Of a stretch of DNA of 51,108 bases, positions 1 to 7,542 are shown in pieces. Numbering within the stretch: the stretch's first letter is position 1; every line of letters starts with the position of its first letter. The translations under genes and the position numbers were made by a program. Source of the DNA: Dehalococcoidia bacterium. Lineage in GTDB: Bacteria; Chloroflexota; Dehalococcoidia; Lucifugimonadales; Lucifugimonadaceae. Location of the stretch: contig PBVQ01000019.1 of the NCBI GenBank assembly GCA_002728715.1, forward strand, positions 1 through 51,108, given 5' to 3'. The notes below the pieces were generated by a model that had not been told where the DNA came from, ran no database searches, and saw nothing but the letters and a program-made list of their open reading frames with translations.

Positions 1-45
1 CTCTTAATCAATAGGTTCCGGGTTCGAGTCCCGGGCGCTTCACCA
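1..45 (+). tRNA. tRNA-Lys (anticodon CTT), 3' part only
   Basis: The window opens inside the anticodon loop (CTCTTAA, anticodon CTT at 3-5). The T arm follows (stem CCGGG at 18-22 with CCCGG at 30-34, loop TTCGAGT), then the 3' acceptor strand GCGCTTC at 35-41, discriminator A42 and an encoded CCA at 43-45. The 5' half lies outside the window. The CTT assignment rests on T33 before the anticodon and AA after it. Confidence 0.88.
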
Positions 46-61
46 ATCTCAATCTGAACTT

Positions 62-98
62 AGAGAAATCTCCTCATTTTTGACCTAGATTTCTTTTA
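62..98 (+). terminator. possible hairpin terminator after tRNA-Lys
   Basis: About 17 nt after the tRNA, 62-71 can pair with 87-96 in a 10-bp stem (one G-U pair) around a 15-nt loop that contains a T run. The T-rich 3' arm doubles as the only U tract, so this is a weak terminator candidate. The rest of the gap up to 180 shows nothing recognisable. Confidence 0.3.
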
Positions 99-180
99 TG
101 GGCGCAGTTTTGGGTACATTGGAATTATCTTTTTTTCTCATTAATTAAGCATAGGTTATAAAGACTTTAGTAAATTCACA

Positions 181-1860
181 TTAAAGAAATTTTCCTTTAC
201 CTTTTGCAATTTGACCAGCAGTGGGGCCTCTATGTTGATGGATATGTGCATGGTCACCTTCAAGCCTTTTTGCTAAAACATTAGGATTTACAGGCCACTG
301 TAGAACGTTACTAATTTTTGCCCATTCTTCCCACTCATTAGCCATTTCTTCAACCCTCTTTTTTTCTTTACTGGATAAATCATTTAATTCTGTTCTATCT
401 TCTGATAAATTATATAATTCCCAGTCTTTGTCATACTCTTTTACTAGTTTCCATTCTCCCTTTCTTATACCTTGATTCCCTTCATGTTCCCAGTACATAG
501 GTTTTTCTCTAGACCATTTACTAACTAGTAAATCTAAGAAACTTTCTCCCTCTATTTGTTTTATCTTATTACCATTGTATTCATCAGGGTATTTAGCGTT
601 TGCTGCATGAATTGCAGTAGCAGGAATATCCATAATATGTAATTGTTCTGATTCTATTCTTGATTCTTTTATAACTGAAGGCCAATGAACAATAAGTGGA
701 GCACTAATTCCTCCTTCATGAATCCATCTCTTGAAAAGTCTGAATGGACTATTGCTAACATTTGTCCAAGGAATTTCATAACTCTGAAAAGTTGTTCCTG
801 GTCCTGGTCTTAGGTTTGGGATATTCCCAACTCTTACAGATTCCCCATTTATAGTATTTGTTTCCCACTGTGAGGTATTACTCCAATCTCCATCCTCTCT
901 CATAAGTTCAGCGCAACCACCATTATCGGACATAAAGAAAATTAAAGTGTTGTCTAATTGGCCATTATTTTTCAAGCAATCTATGACTCTGCCTATACCT
1001 TGGTCCATGCTATCGATCATAGCTGCATAAGCAGCCATTTTTGAATCTTCCCAGTCATGAAATTTATTATCTTCCCAATTTTTAACGTCTGAATCTCTTG
1101 GGGAGATATCCCATTTTGAGTCTACTATTCCTAAGCCTTTCATTTCTTCATGTCTAGCTGTTCTAAAATAATCCCATCCCTTAAGATATTTTCCTTCGTA
1201 TTTTGCTATATCTTCTTGTTTTGCATGTAATGGCCAATGAGGAGCAGTATAAGAAAGATAAAGGAAAAAAGGGTTTCTTTTATTAATGGATTTACTAATC
1301 ATACTGCAGGCTTTGTCTGACATTGCATCAGTAAAATAATAATCAGGATCATCAATATCAATAAACTTATCCCCTTCCATAAGACTTTCTGGTCTATAAA
1401 AATTTGACGCAGCGTCCATGATACCGTAAAACTCATCGAAGCCTCTTTGAGTAGGCAAAGGATGATTTTCTGTTCCAGCCAACCACTTTTCTTTTTCTCT
1501 TGGATCCCAGCTACCACCTAGGTGCCATTTGCCAGAAATGTATGTGTCATAATTTTCCTGCTTAAGAACTTCAGCAACAGTTACGCACTCGTTATTTAAG
1601 AATCCTCTATATCCAGGTGCCCCTAAATCACCAGATAATTGACCAATCCCTGCTTGATGTCCTGTTAATCCTGTCATAAGTGATGCTCTAGAGGGGCTGC
1701 ATCTAGCTTGGTTATAAAACTGAGAAAATTTAATGCCATTATTACCTAAACTATCAATGTTAGGGGTCTTTATTTCTGAACCATAACATCCAAGATCTGA
1801 ATATCCTAGGTCATCAGCTAGTATAATTATTATATTAGGTTTGTTTTTAGGAGTATCCAT
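181..1860 (-). CDS. arylsulfatase-type sulfatase (formylglycine-dependent)
   Basis: This 559-residue protein is a type I sulfatase, which would hydrolyse sulfate esters. The N-terminal metal motif ADDLGYSDLGCYG (about 15-27) is present. So is the active-site signature CSPSRASLMTG, in which Cys54 would be converted to formylglycine, with Pro56 and Arg58 conserved. The C-terminal part has the usual sulfatase subdomain (MYWEHEGNQGIRKGEWKLV). No signal peptide is visible, so a cytoplasmic enzyme is possible. No formylglycine-generating enzyme lies in the window, and the substrate cannot be told from sequence. The gene ends a few bases from the next gene on the same strand and could be co-transcribed with it. 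Confidence 0.93.
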   Translation of the reverse strand: MDTPKNKPNIIIILADDLGYSDLGCYGSEIKTPNIDSLGNNGIKFSQFYNQARCSPSRASLMTGLTGHQAGIGQLSGDLGAPGYRGFLNNECVTVAEVLKQENYDTYISGKWHLGGSWDPREKEKWLAGTENHPLPTQRGFDEFYGIMDAASNFYRPESLMEGDKFIDIDDPDYYFTDAMSDKACSMISKSINKRNPFFLYLSYTAPHWPLHAKQEDIAKYEGKYLKGWDYFRTARHEEMKGLGIVDSKWDISPRDSDVKNWEDNKFHDWEDSKMAAYAAMIDSMDQGIGRVIDCLKNNGQLDNTLIFFMSDNGGCAELMREDGDWSNTSQWETNTINGESVRVGNIPNLRPGPGTTFQSYEIPWTNVSNSPFRLFKRWIHEGGISAPLIVHWPSVIKESRIESEQLHIMDIPATAIHAANAKYPDEYNGNKIKQIEGESFLDLLVSKWSREKPMYWEHEGNQGIRKGEWKLVKEYDKDWELYNLSEDRTELNDLSSKEKKRVEEMANEWEEWAKISNVLQWPVNPNVLAKRLEGDHAHIHQHRGPTAGQIAKGKGKFL

Positions 1861-1862
1861 AA

Positions 1863-2729
1863 TTATTTTCTAAATCTCTTAATAAGGCTTGATGTGTCCC
1901 ATCTTCCGCCTCCCATTTCTTGAACCTCACTATAATATTTGTCAATAATTTTTGTTATGGGTAGTTCTGATTTATTTCTTTCAGATTCTTCGATTGCGAT
2001 TTTCAAATCTTTTCTCATCCAATCAACTGCAAAACCGTAATTAAATTCATCTTCAATCATAGTTTTATGTCTGTTTTCCATTTGCCAAGACCCTGCAGCA
2101 CCCTGAGAAATAACTTCTACTACATCCTGCATGTCTAAGCCAGCGTTCATGCCAAAATTTATAGCCTCAGATAGTCCCTGTACCAATCCAGCAATACAAA
2201 TCTGATTAGTCATTTTTGCTAATTGACCAGAACCTGCACTGCCAAGTAATTTCATTTTTTTACTGTAGCAATCAATCACCGGTTTAGCTTTATCATATGC
2301 TACCTGGTCGCCACCAATCATTACTGTTAGAGAACCGCTTTCAGCGCCAGCTTGCCCACCGGATACTGGTGCATCTAGTGATGCAAAACCGTTTTCTTTA
2401 GCATATGTATATATTTCTCTTGCTATAGTTGCTGAAGCAGTAGTATTATCGATGTATACAGCACCTTCTTTAATATTCTTAAAAACCCCTTTTTCTCCAA
2501 ATGTAACTTCTCTTAGATCATTGTCATTCCCAACACAAGTAAAAATAAAATCTGCTTCTATTGAAGCTTCAGCTGGAGTTTCTGCCATAGTTCCTTTATA
2601 CTCTGTTATCCATTTTTCAGCTTTTGAAGAAGTTCTGTTAAAAACACTGACTTCATGACCTGAATTTGAAATAAATCCAGCCATAGGGTACCCCATTACT
2701 CCTAGTCCGATAAATGCAACTTTGCTCAT
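1863..2729 (-). CDS. NAD(P)-dependent beta-hydroxyacid dehydrogenase (3-hydroxyisobutyrate dehydrogenase family)
   Basis: This is a 288-residue member of the 3-hydroxyisobutyrate / tartronate semialdehyde reductase family. It begins with a Rossmann motif (FIGLGVMGYPMAG) followed by NRT after the second strand, which suggests NADP(H). It carries the substrate motif DAPVSGGQAGAESGSL and a catalytic lysine in GQLAKMTNQ. I start it at the ATG at 2729, because AAAGGA lies at good spacing and the Rossmann strand starts there; a TTG at 2786 would add a 19-residue tail unlike the family. The substrate is unknown. It lies just upstream of the sulfatase gene on the same strand, with a 2-nt gap. Confidence 0.88.
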   Translation of the reverse strand: MSKVAFIGLGVMGYPMAGFISNSGHEVSVFNRTSSKAEKWITEYKGTMAETPAEASIEADFIFTCVGNDNDLREVTFGEKGVFKNIKEGAVYIDNTTASATIAREIYTYAKENGFASLDAPVSGGQAGAESGSLTVMIGGDQVAYDKAKPVIDCYSKKMKLLGSAGSGQLAKMTNQICIAGLVQGLSEAINFGMNAGLDMQDVVEVISQGAAGSWQMENRHKTMIEDEFNYGFAVDWMRKDLKIAIEESERNKSELPITKIIDKYYSEVQEMGGGRWDTSSLIKRFRK

Positions 2730-2962
2730 AATATAATTCCTTTTCACTAAAAACATTATTATATAAATATTTGAATAACTTAACAAAAATATTTATATAA
2801 TTTTGTTAGTCTTTCTATAAATCATTATATAGGCCTTATCAAAAAAAAATTACTTGAATAATTATTTAATATAATATTTGTAATTTTTTTGAAGAAACAA
2901 TGAAAATTCACTAATTCTTCCAAATCTGATAATTTAATATTTATATTGGGATAAAAATATAT

Positions 2963-2979
2963 TTGATACATTGTATCAA
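2963..2979. promoter_or_regulatory. 17-bp palindrome upstream of the 61-residue protein gene (candidate operator)
   Basis: TTGATACA at 2963-2970 and TGTATCAA at 2972-2979 are perfect inverted repeats around a single T. The site lies about 20 bp upstream of a -35 box. A related shorter dyad, TGATA-N5-TATCA, sits downstream of the promoter at 3044-3058. Operator function is inferred from symmetry and position only. Confidence 0.45.
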
Positions 2980-2999
2980 TACATTACATACTCAACCAC

Positions 3000-3027
3000 T
3001 TGACAAATTGCCATATTATATTATTAT
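3000..3027 (+). promoter_or_regulatory. sigma70-type promoter for the 61-residue protein gene
   Basis: A consensus -35 box TTGACA (3000-3005) is followed after 16 bp by TATTAT (3022-3027). Transcription would start near 3034 and give a leader of about 55 nt. The wider 2730-3087 intergenic stretch is very AT-rich and holds this promoter, the two TGATA dyads and an 8-bp inverted repeat (2781-2788 / 2801-2808); no other gene was seen in it. Confidence 0.6.
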
Positions 3028-3043
3028 ACAAATATAAAATAAT

Positions 3044-3058
3044 TGATATGAGGTATCA
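3044..3058. promoter_or_regulatory. second TGATA/TATCA dyad in the leader
   Basis: TGATA (3044-3048) and TATCA (3054-3058) form an inverted repeat with a 5-nt centre. It lies between the predicted transcription start and the ribosome binding site, and matches the half-site of the palindrome at 2963-2979. Confidence 0.35.
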
Positions 3059-3087
3059 TAATGCCTTTATCATAAGGGAGAAATATT

Positions 3088-3273
3088 ATGAAATTGACAG
3101 CATATAGCGTGAAATTAAAGAAAGTAGTTGAAATTGCTAATCCTGAAATAGTTACAATGAAAAACGGAAGAAAAGCCGTAAAAGGAGTTGCAGCTGAAGA
3201 TCCTACATCTAAAGTTTTCAGAATCTTAGGTGCAAATGATTTAGCTGAAGCTGAAAAGCTTATTAATGGCTAA
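3088..3273 (+). CDS. 61-residue DUF5679-like protein without zinc-ligand cysteines
   Basis: This small basic protein has a strong ribosome binding site (AAGGGAGAA, about 6 nt before ATG) and its own promoter and terminator, so it looks like a well-expressed single-gene unit. Its central part (VTMKNGRKAVKG followed by KVFRI) matches the pattern I recall for DUF5679, a short family with a zinc-ribbon-like layout (Tyr-Cys-x2-Cys, then Cys-Pro-x-Cys-Gly). In this protein the first pair reads YSVKL, the second is replaced by VAAEDPTSK, and there is no cysteine at all. A 12-residue Ala/Glu/Lys-rich tail extends beyond the usual end. The family link is from memory and not searched. The function is unknown; a nucleic-acid or protein-binding role is only a guess. 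Confidence 0.82.
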   Translation: MKLTAYSVKLKKVVEIANPEIVTMKNGRKAVKGVAAEDPTSKVFRILGANDLAEAEKLING

Positions 3274-3345
3274 AACTAAAATTTTTTTCTCATAAGATTT
3301 TCATAGTTTTTTCCCGAATCAATGAAATAATTGAATGAGATAATT

Positions 3346-3386
3346 AGGTTGAGTGTAATGAATACTCCTACACTCAACCTTTTTTA
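3346..3386 (+). terminator. intrinsic terminator after the 61-residue protein gene
   Basis: A perfect 12-bp stem (AGGTTGAGTGTA at 3346-3357 with its complement at 3369-3380) encloses an 11-nt loop and runs into TTTTTT. It is the strongest Rho-independent terminator I found in the window. It lies 73 nt after the stop codon, between convergent genes. Confidence 0.85.
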
Positions 3387-3428
3387 TTTAATCTATATAA
3401 AAAGTATCTAAATTTTTTGTATGACAAT

Positions 3429-3845
3429 CTAAAGTAATCTATCTGAAACTTGTGATGAAGCATCGAGGAACGAGGATCTAAATTGTATGCCCCATTTTCC
3501 TTCGATTTTTGTTATTATCCAGAGGGTTTCAAATCTATGATATTCTTCGTTATTTTTGCCTCTTCTTGATTGAGTAAGTAATAAATGAACTTTATTTTTG
3601 TTTGATTGTATAGATTTTATATCTAATGTTACTGTATGGTCCCAACCTTCATTCATTAGTTTTTCAGTTTGAGAATCAAATCCTCTTAAAAATTCTTCTT
3701 CAGAAAAAACAGAAAATTTATTATCCCATAGTCTTATGTGGGGAAAATGAAGATATTTTACACATATAATTTTGTTCCTCTTATTAAACCCTTCATCATT
3801 CCATTTGCGTGCTACATTTATCGCTTCTTTTTCAAATTTATTCAT
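3429..3845 (-). CDS. NTF2-like (SnoaL-like) small protein
   Basis: This 138-residue protein has the layout of an NTF2-like fold. An N-terminal helix (FEKEAINVARKWNDEGFN) is followed by alternating strands, ending in the strand pair FETLWIITKIEGKWGIQFRSS, which is typical of SnoaL/DUF4440-type proteins. Such proteins are small enzymes or ligand-binding domains, and nothing here fixes a substrate. It lies 9 nt downstream of the transhydrogenase gene on the same strand and is probably co-transcribed with it. Its stop codon faces the terminator of the 61-residue protein gene. Confidence 0.72.
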   Translation of the reverse strand: MNKFEKEAINVARKWNDEGFNKRNKIICVKYLHFPHIRLWDNKFSVFSEEEFLRGFDSQTEKLMNEGWDHTVTLDIKSIQSNKNKVHLLLTQSRRGKNNEEYHRFETLWIITKIEGKWGIQFRSSFLDASSQVSDRLL

Positions 3846-3854
3846 AATAATTTA

Positions 3855-5138
3855 TTAAATCCATGAATTATCTAAACTCTTAAGTAAAAGTGTTCTTATA
3901 TCTTTAGGAGTAATTTCTATTGGACTTAACTTCGTTACTCTGTGTTGTGGAATCGTACCTTCAACTAATTTATCAATATCTTTTTCTACATACCCCAGAT
4001 CGCTTAGTTTTGTTGGCATACCAATGTCAGACATAATTGTTTTTATTGCTTTAGGAAGAATCATATCGACATTTTCTTCATTTACATTTTCGTATCCTAA
4101 TGCTTCAGTGATCTCAATATGTCTTCTGAAATTACTTTTTGCAGTAAAGTTAAAAATTGCAGGTGCGCAGATTGCAACAGAAAGCCCATGTGGAATCAAG
4201 GGTGATTTTTCCGGATAGTCATCTAAAAAGAAAGTTTTCACATTTCCTGAGATTGCATAAGATAATCCATGACATAAATGAACCCCTGCATTTCCAAAGC
4301 CTACACCAGCAAATGTTGCTGCGAGAAGCATTTGAGATCTTGCTGTAAAGTTATAAGGATTGTTGACAGCTTCAACTATATTTTGTGCTACCATTTTTAC
4401 AGCAGTTAAAGACCACACATCACTAATTGGATTAGACCCTTGATATGAAGGTCTTTCTCCAGGATTATTACCTTTGATTCTTTTATTGAATGGTAAAGCA
4501 GTATATGACTCTAATCCATGACATAAAACATCTAGTCCGCTACATGCAATTATGTTTGATGGAAGAGTTTTTACGTTTTCTGGATCTACTAAACCCATTG
4601 ACGGTCTTAAGTAACGATGCATTATCCCTGTTTTAGCCTTCATTTCTTCAAGATCGAATATTGCCCCTCCAGTTGTTTCACTTCCTGTACCAGTAGTAGT
4701 TGGTATTGCTATAAGCGGTTTTAGTGGACCTGGAACAGGAGTCCCTTTTCCAATTGGCGCATTTACGTATGCCATGAAATCATTTGGGTAAGTTGAGTAT
4801 AAATTTGCGGCTTTAGCTGTATCCATACTTGAGCCACCTCCAACTCCAACAAATCCATCTACATCGTTTTCTATTGCAAAATTAATAGCATTTTTAAATG
4901 ATGTATCTGTTGGCTCTACACTACATTGGTCAAATAAAACAAATTTTATCTTATTTTTATCTAATGATTTGATAATAGTTTGAACACTCTGATGCTCTGT
5001 AAGATTATTATCTGTTACGATCATGACATTTTTACAGCCAAGTCTACTTAATTCCCAACCAACTTCTTCACTTACTCCAGAGCCGAATTTAATACTTGAT
5101 GTGTCTATACTAAATGCCGTATCTTTTATATTTTCCAT
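3855..5138 (-). CDS. hydroxyacid-oxoacid transhydrogenase-like iron-containing alcohol dehydrogenase
   Basis: This 427-residue group III alcohol dehydrogenase has GGGSSMD (100-106) for the cofactor. Metal ligands are likely Asp203, His207, His290 and His317. Within the family it resembles ADHFE1/HOT best: the segments ESYTALPF, RPSYQGSNPISDVW and AGVGFGNAGVHLCHGLSY follow that subfamily closely. HOT couples oxidation of 4-hydroxybutyrate to succinic semialdehyde with reduction of 2-oxoglutarate to D-2-hydroxyglutarate. The exact donor here is an inference. It is divergent from the dioxygenase gene at 5276. Confidence 0.88.
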   Translation of the reverse strand: MENIKDTAFSIDTSSIKFGSGVSEEVGWELSRLGCKNVMIVTDNNLTEHQSVQTIIKSLDKNKIKFVLFDQCSVEPTDTSFKNAINFAIENDVDGFVGVGGGSSMDTAKAANLYSTYPNDFMAYVNAPIGKGTPVPGPLKPLIAIPTTTGTGSETTGGAIFDLEEMKAKTGIMHRYLRPSMGLVDPENVKTLPSNIIACSGLDVLCHGLESYTALPFNKRIKGNNPGERPSYQGSNPISDVWSLTAVKMVAQNIVEAVNNPYNFTARSQMLLAATFAGVGFGNAGVHLCHGLSYAISGNVKTFFLDDYPEKSPLIPHGLSVAICAPAIFNFTAKSNFRRHIEITEALGYENVNEENVDMILPKAIKTIMSDIGMPTKLSDLGYVEKDIDKLVEGTIPQHRVTKLSPIEITPKDIRTLLLKSLDNSWI

Positions 5139-5202
5139 ACATAACCCTATTTTATCAATTTTAGAATTTACTAATTTTCTTAGTATATTATATTTTTTAC
5201 AT

Positions 5203-5246
5203 TAAGTATGATTCTATTTGAAAATACTTACTTATTGATGTAATAT
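5203..5246 (+). promoter_or_regulatory. promoter of the PhyH-like gene with overlapping dyad
   Basis: TTGAAA (5218-5223) and TAATAT (5241-5246) are separated by 17 bp, giving a start near 5253, upstream of a GGAG site before the GTG start at 5276. A 7-bp inverted repeat, TAAGTAT (5203-5209) with ATACTTA (5224-5230), straddles the -35 box and could be an operator. Confidence 0.5.
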
Positions 5247-5275
5247 ATCTCTTAATAATAGGTTGGAGAATTAAA

Positions 5276-6250
5276 GTGACGCATTTATCAACTGATCAAA
5301 TAGAAAAATTTCATCATGAAGGTTTTTTAATAGTTAACAATATTTTTGATTCTGAAAATATTATAGATCCAATAATTGATGAGTACGCTACAGTACTAGA
5401 TGATTTAGCAGATTATCTTTATTTGAAAGGTACTATATCATCAAATTATTCTGAATTAGAATTTGGTGAAAGGGTTACAAAAATTTATTTAGAGTCACAA
5501 GCAACCTATAATCAATTTTTTGATTTTTCACTTCCCCAAAATGGTATAGAATCTGATACACCTTTTTGGGCTGGTCCTGCAGTTTTTAACGCCCTAACTT
5601 CAAAAGGGATACTAGATGTAGCTGAGTCCATTGTAGGTAGTGAAGTTTATTCTAATCCTGTTCAGCATGTTCGCGTTAAGACTCCGGAATCAATAAGTCC
5701 ACGTGATGAAAAAGGAAATCTAATTGGTGATATAAAAACTACACCATGGCACCAAGATAGTGGAGTAATAAATGAAGATGCTGATAATACAAATCTTCTT
5801 ACTATATGGTTCCCATTAATGGATGCAAGTGTTGAAAATGGTTGTTTGCAAGTTGTACCTGAATCTCATAAAGGTGATATATTAACTCATTGCCCACAAG
5901 AATCAGGCACTCAAATTCCAGAAAAATTATTTAATTCAAATGAAGCTATTCCTGTCCCGATAAAAAAAGGTGATGCCTTACTCCTTACAAAAAAAACAGT
6001 TCATTCATCATTGCCAAATATTAGTGATAGAATCCGTTGGAGTTTTGATTTAAGATATCAACCAACTGGTCAAGCTACAGGTAGAAGCGCTTTCCCAGGC
6101 TTTGTAGCAAGAAGCAAATCAAATCCTAGTTCAGAACTTCGCAACCCTAAAATTTGGTTTGAAATGTGGAAAAATACTAGGGATTCCTTAGCCACAGGTA
6201 AACAACCTAAATTTAATAGATGGGATGGTAAACATCCAGTTTGTGCCTAA
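5276..6250 (+). CDS. phytanoyl-CoA dioxygenase (PhyH) family Fe(II)/2-oxoglutarate oxygenase
   Basis: This 324-residue non-haem iron oxygenase has the facial triad His159-x-Asp161 in TPWHQDSG and the distal His243 in KKTVHSSLPN. An arginine (253 or 255, in DRIRW) probably binds 2-oxoglutarate. The fold core (LLTIWFPLMDASVENGCLQV) is typical of PhyH. It would hydroxylate a small organic substrate in the cytoplasm, using O2 and 2-oxoglutarate and releasing succinate; the substrate is unknown. It starts with GTG after TTGGAGAAT. The divergent neighbour consumes 2-oxoglutarate if it is a HOT enzyme, so the two may be metabolically linked. Confidence 0.9.
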   Translation: MTHLSTDQIEKFHHEGFLIVNNIFDSENIIDPIIDEYATVLDDLADYLYLKGTISSNYSELEFGERVTKIYLESQATYNQFFDFSLPQNGIESDTPFWAGPAVFNALTSKGILDVAESIVGSEVYSNPVQHVRVKTPESISPRDEKGNLIGDIKTTPWHQDSGVINEDADNTNLLTIWFPLMDASVENGCLQVVPESHKGDILTHCPQESGTQIPEKLFNSNEAIPVPIKKGDALLLTKKTVHSSLPNISDRIRWSFDLRYQPTGQATGRSAFPGFVARSKSNPSSELRNPKIWFEMWKNTRDSLATGKQPKFNRWDGKHPVCA

Positions 6251-6305
6251 TTTCAATCATATTTAAAAATGATATAATTATTATTTAAATATCTTGGAGT
6301 GATTT

Positions 6306-6770
6306 ATGAATATTATAGAAGGCGAAAAAATTCCTGATTTTAGTTTGTTTGATCAAGATGAAAAAATAGTCACACTTGAATCATTAAAAGGAAAACCTGC
6401 TGTTCTTTATTTTTATCCAAAAGATGAAACGCCAGGCTGTACTGTTGAGGCCTGTGAGTTCAGAGATATATATGCTGAATTTTCAAAAATGAATTGCGAA
6501 ATATATGGAATCAGCCCAGACGATTCAAATTCACATAATAAATTTATATCAAATCATTCATTGCCTTTCAAATTACTATGCGACCCGGATAAAAAGATGA
6601 TAAAAGATTTTGGTGTATGGGGAGAAAAAAATATGTATGGAAAAATTTCTTATGGAATTATTAGATCAACATTTCTAATTGATGAAAATGGAATATTATT
6701 AAAAAAATGGACAAATGTCCGTGCCAAAGGTCACGCAGAAAAAGTTCAATCAGAACTAGCTAAAAAATGA
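6306..6770 (+). CDS. bcp: thioredoxin-dependent thiol peroxidase (Bcp/PrxQ)
   Basis: This 154-residue peroxiredoxin of the BCP/PrxQ type reduces hydroperoxides in the cytoplasm. The motif YPKDETPGCTVEACEFRD carries the peroxidatic Cys45 and a resolving Cys50 five residues later, as in Escherichia coli Bcp. Length is normal. The stop overlaps the ATG of the next gene (ATGA), so the HMA/MauE-like membrane protein is probably made by translational coupling. Confidence 0.95.
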   Translation: MNIIEGEKIPDFSLFDQDEKIVTLESLKGKPAVLYFYPKDETPGCTVEACEFRDIYAEFSKMNCEIYGISPDDSNSHNKFISNHSLPFKLLCDPDKKMIKDFGVWGEKNMYGKISYGIIRSTFLIDENGILLKKWTNVRAKGHAEKVQSELAKK

Positions 6771-7537
6771 AAAATTATAATTTTTTTGTTTCTGGTATGA
6801 CATGTGATAGTTGTGTCAATGCAATTAAATCAGCAATTAAAAATGCTTATCCACAAGCAACAGTTGATTTATCACTAAATACTAAAGAATTGATAATTAA
6901 TACAAATTTACAAATAGAACTAAGTAAATTAAATAATATAGTTGGAGGTCTGGGTGATTATAAAATTAACGAAAAAAAATCACCTGATATTGATTTTATT
7001 AGACTCAATTTAGAAAAAAAAGATAAAACTCTTCTTAATAAGATATACAATTATTTTAATGATAAAAAACCTTTGATAATTGCTCTTCTTGTTGTGATTG
7101 CTTCTTCTATTTGTTTATCAATTAATTCTGACAGATATGATTTGTTCAATAAATTTCTATCATACTATATGGGTATGTTTTTTATTGTTTTTTCTTTTCT
7201 TAAGCTACTAAGTGTTAAAGGCTTTGCATCAAGTTTTTCCAAATATGATATCATTTCAAAAAAAATATATAAATATTCATTAATTTATCCTTTTATAGAG
7301 TTATTTTTAGGTTTATATTATTTATCTGGAAACACAGCTTTATTTGTTTCTATTTTTGTTATGTTAATTATGCTTTCTCAAACCTATGGTGTCACAAAAG
7401 TTGTATTTAATAAAAAAAATATTCGTTGTGCTTGCATGGGAGAGGCAATTAGTTTGAACATTTCCGAAGTAACTTTATTAGAAAATATAATAATGATATT
7501 TATTAGCTCATATATGATATATAATTTTATATCCTAA
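6767..7537 (+). CDS. heavy-metal-associated domain fused to MauE/DoxX-like membrane protein
   Basis: This 256-residue protein starts with an HMA metal-binding domain: GMTCDSC gives Cys13-x2-Cys16, and the domain runs to about 70. A four- or five-helix membrane part follows (helices near 103-119, 133-151, 171-207 and 237-254). The loop IRCACMGEAISL (221-223 is Cys-Ala-Cys) before the last helix resembles MauE/DoxX-type redox proteins. The family is thought to act in thiol or metal redox chemistry in the membrane, but no member of this architecture is functionally settled to my knowledge. It overlaps bcp by 4 nt, which suggests a role with the peroxiredoxin. Confidence 0.78.
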   Translation: MKNYNFFVSGMTCDSCVNAIKSAIKNAYPQATVDLSLNTKELIINTNLQIELSKLNNIVGGLGDYKINEKKSPDIDFIRLNLEKKDKTLLNKIYNYFNDKKPLIIALLVVIASSICLSINSDRYDLFNKFLSYYMGMFFIVFSFLKLLSVKGFASSFSKYDIISKKIYKYSLIYPFIELFLGLYYLSGNTALFVSIFVMLIMLSQTYGVTKVVFNKKNIRCACMGEAISLNISEVTLLENIIMIFISSYMIYNFIS

Positions 7538-7542
7538 AATTT

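Noticed and set aside
1299-1517. Short open frames antisense or out of frame inside long genes, such as this one within the sulfatase
   Set aside because: They overlap strongly supported genes, lack ribosome binding sites and show no protein-like conservation; typical by-products of AT-rich coding sequence.
2730-2786. N-terminal extension of the beta-hydroxyacid dehydrogenase to a TTG at 2786
   Set aside because: The extra 19 residues do not fit the family, and the ATG at 2729 has a good AAAGGA site and starts the Rossmann strand.
2781-2808. 8-bp inverted repeat TAACAAAA / TTTTGTTA as a terminator or operator
   Set aside because: It is short and purely AT-rich with a 12-nt loop and no T tract; chance is likely in this composition.
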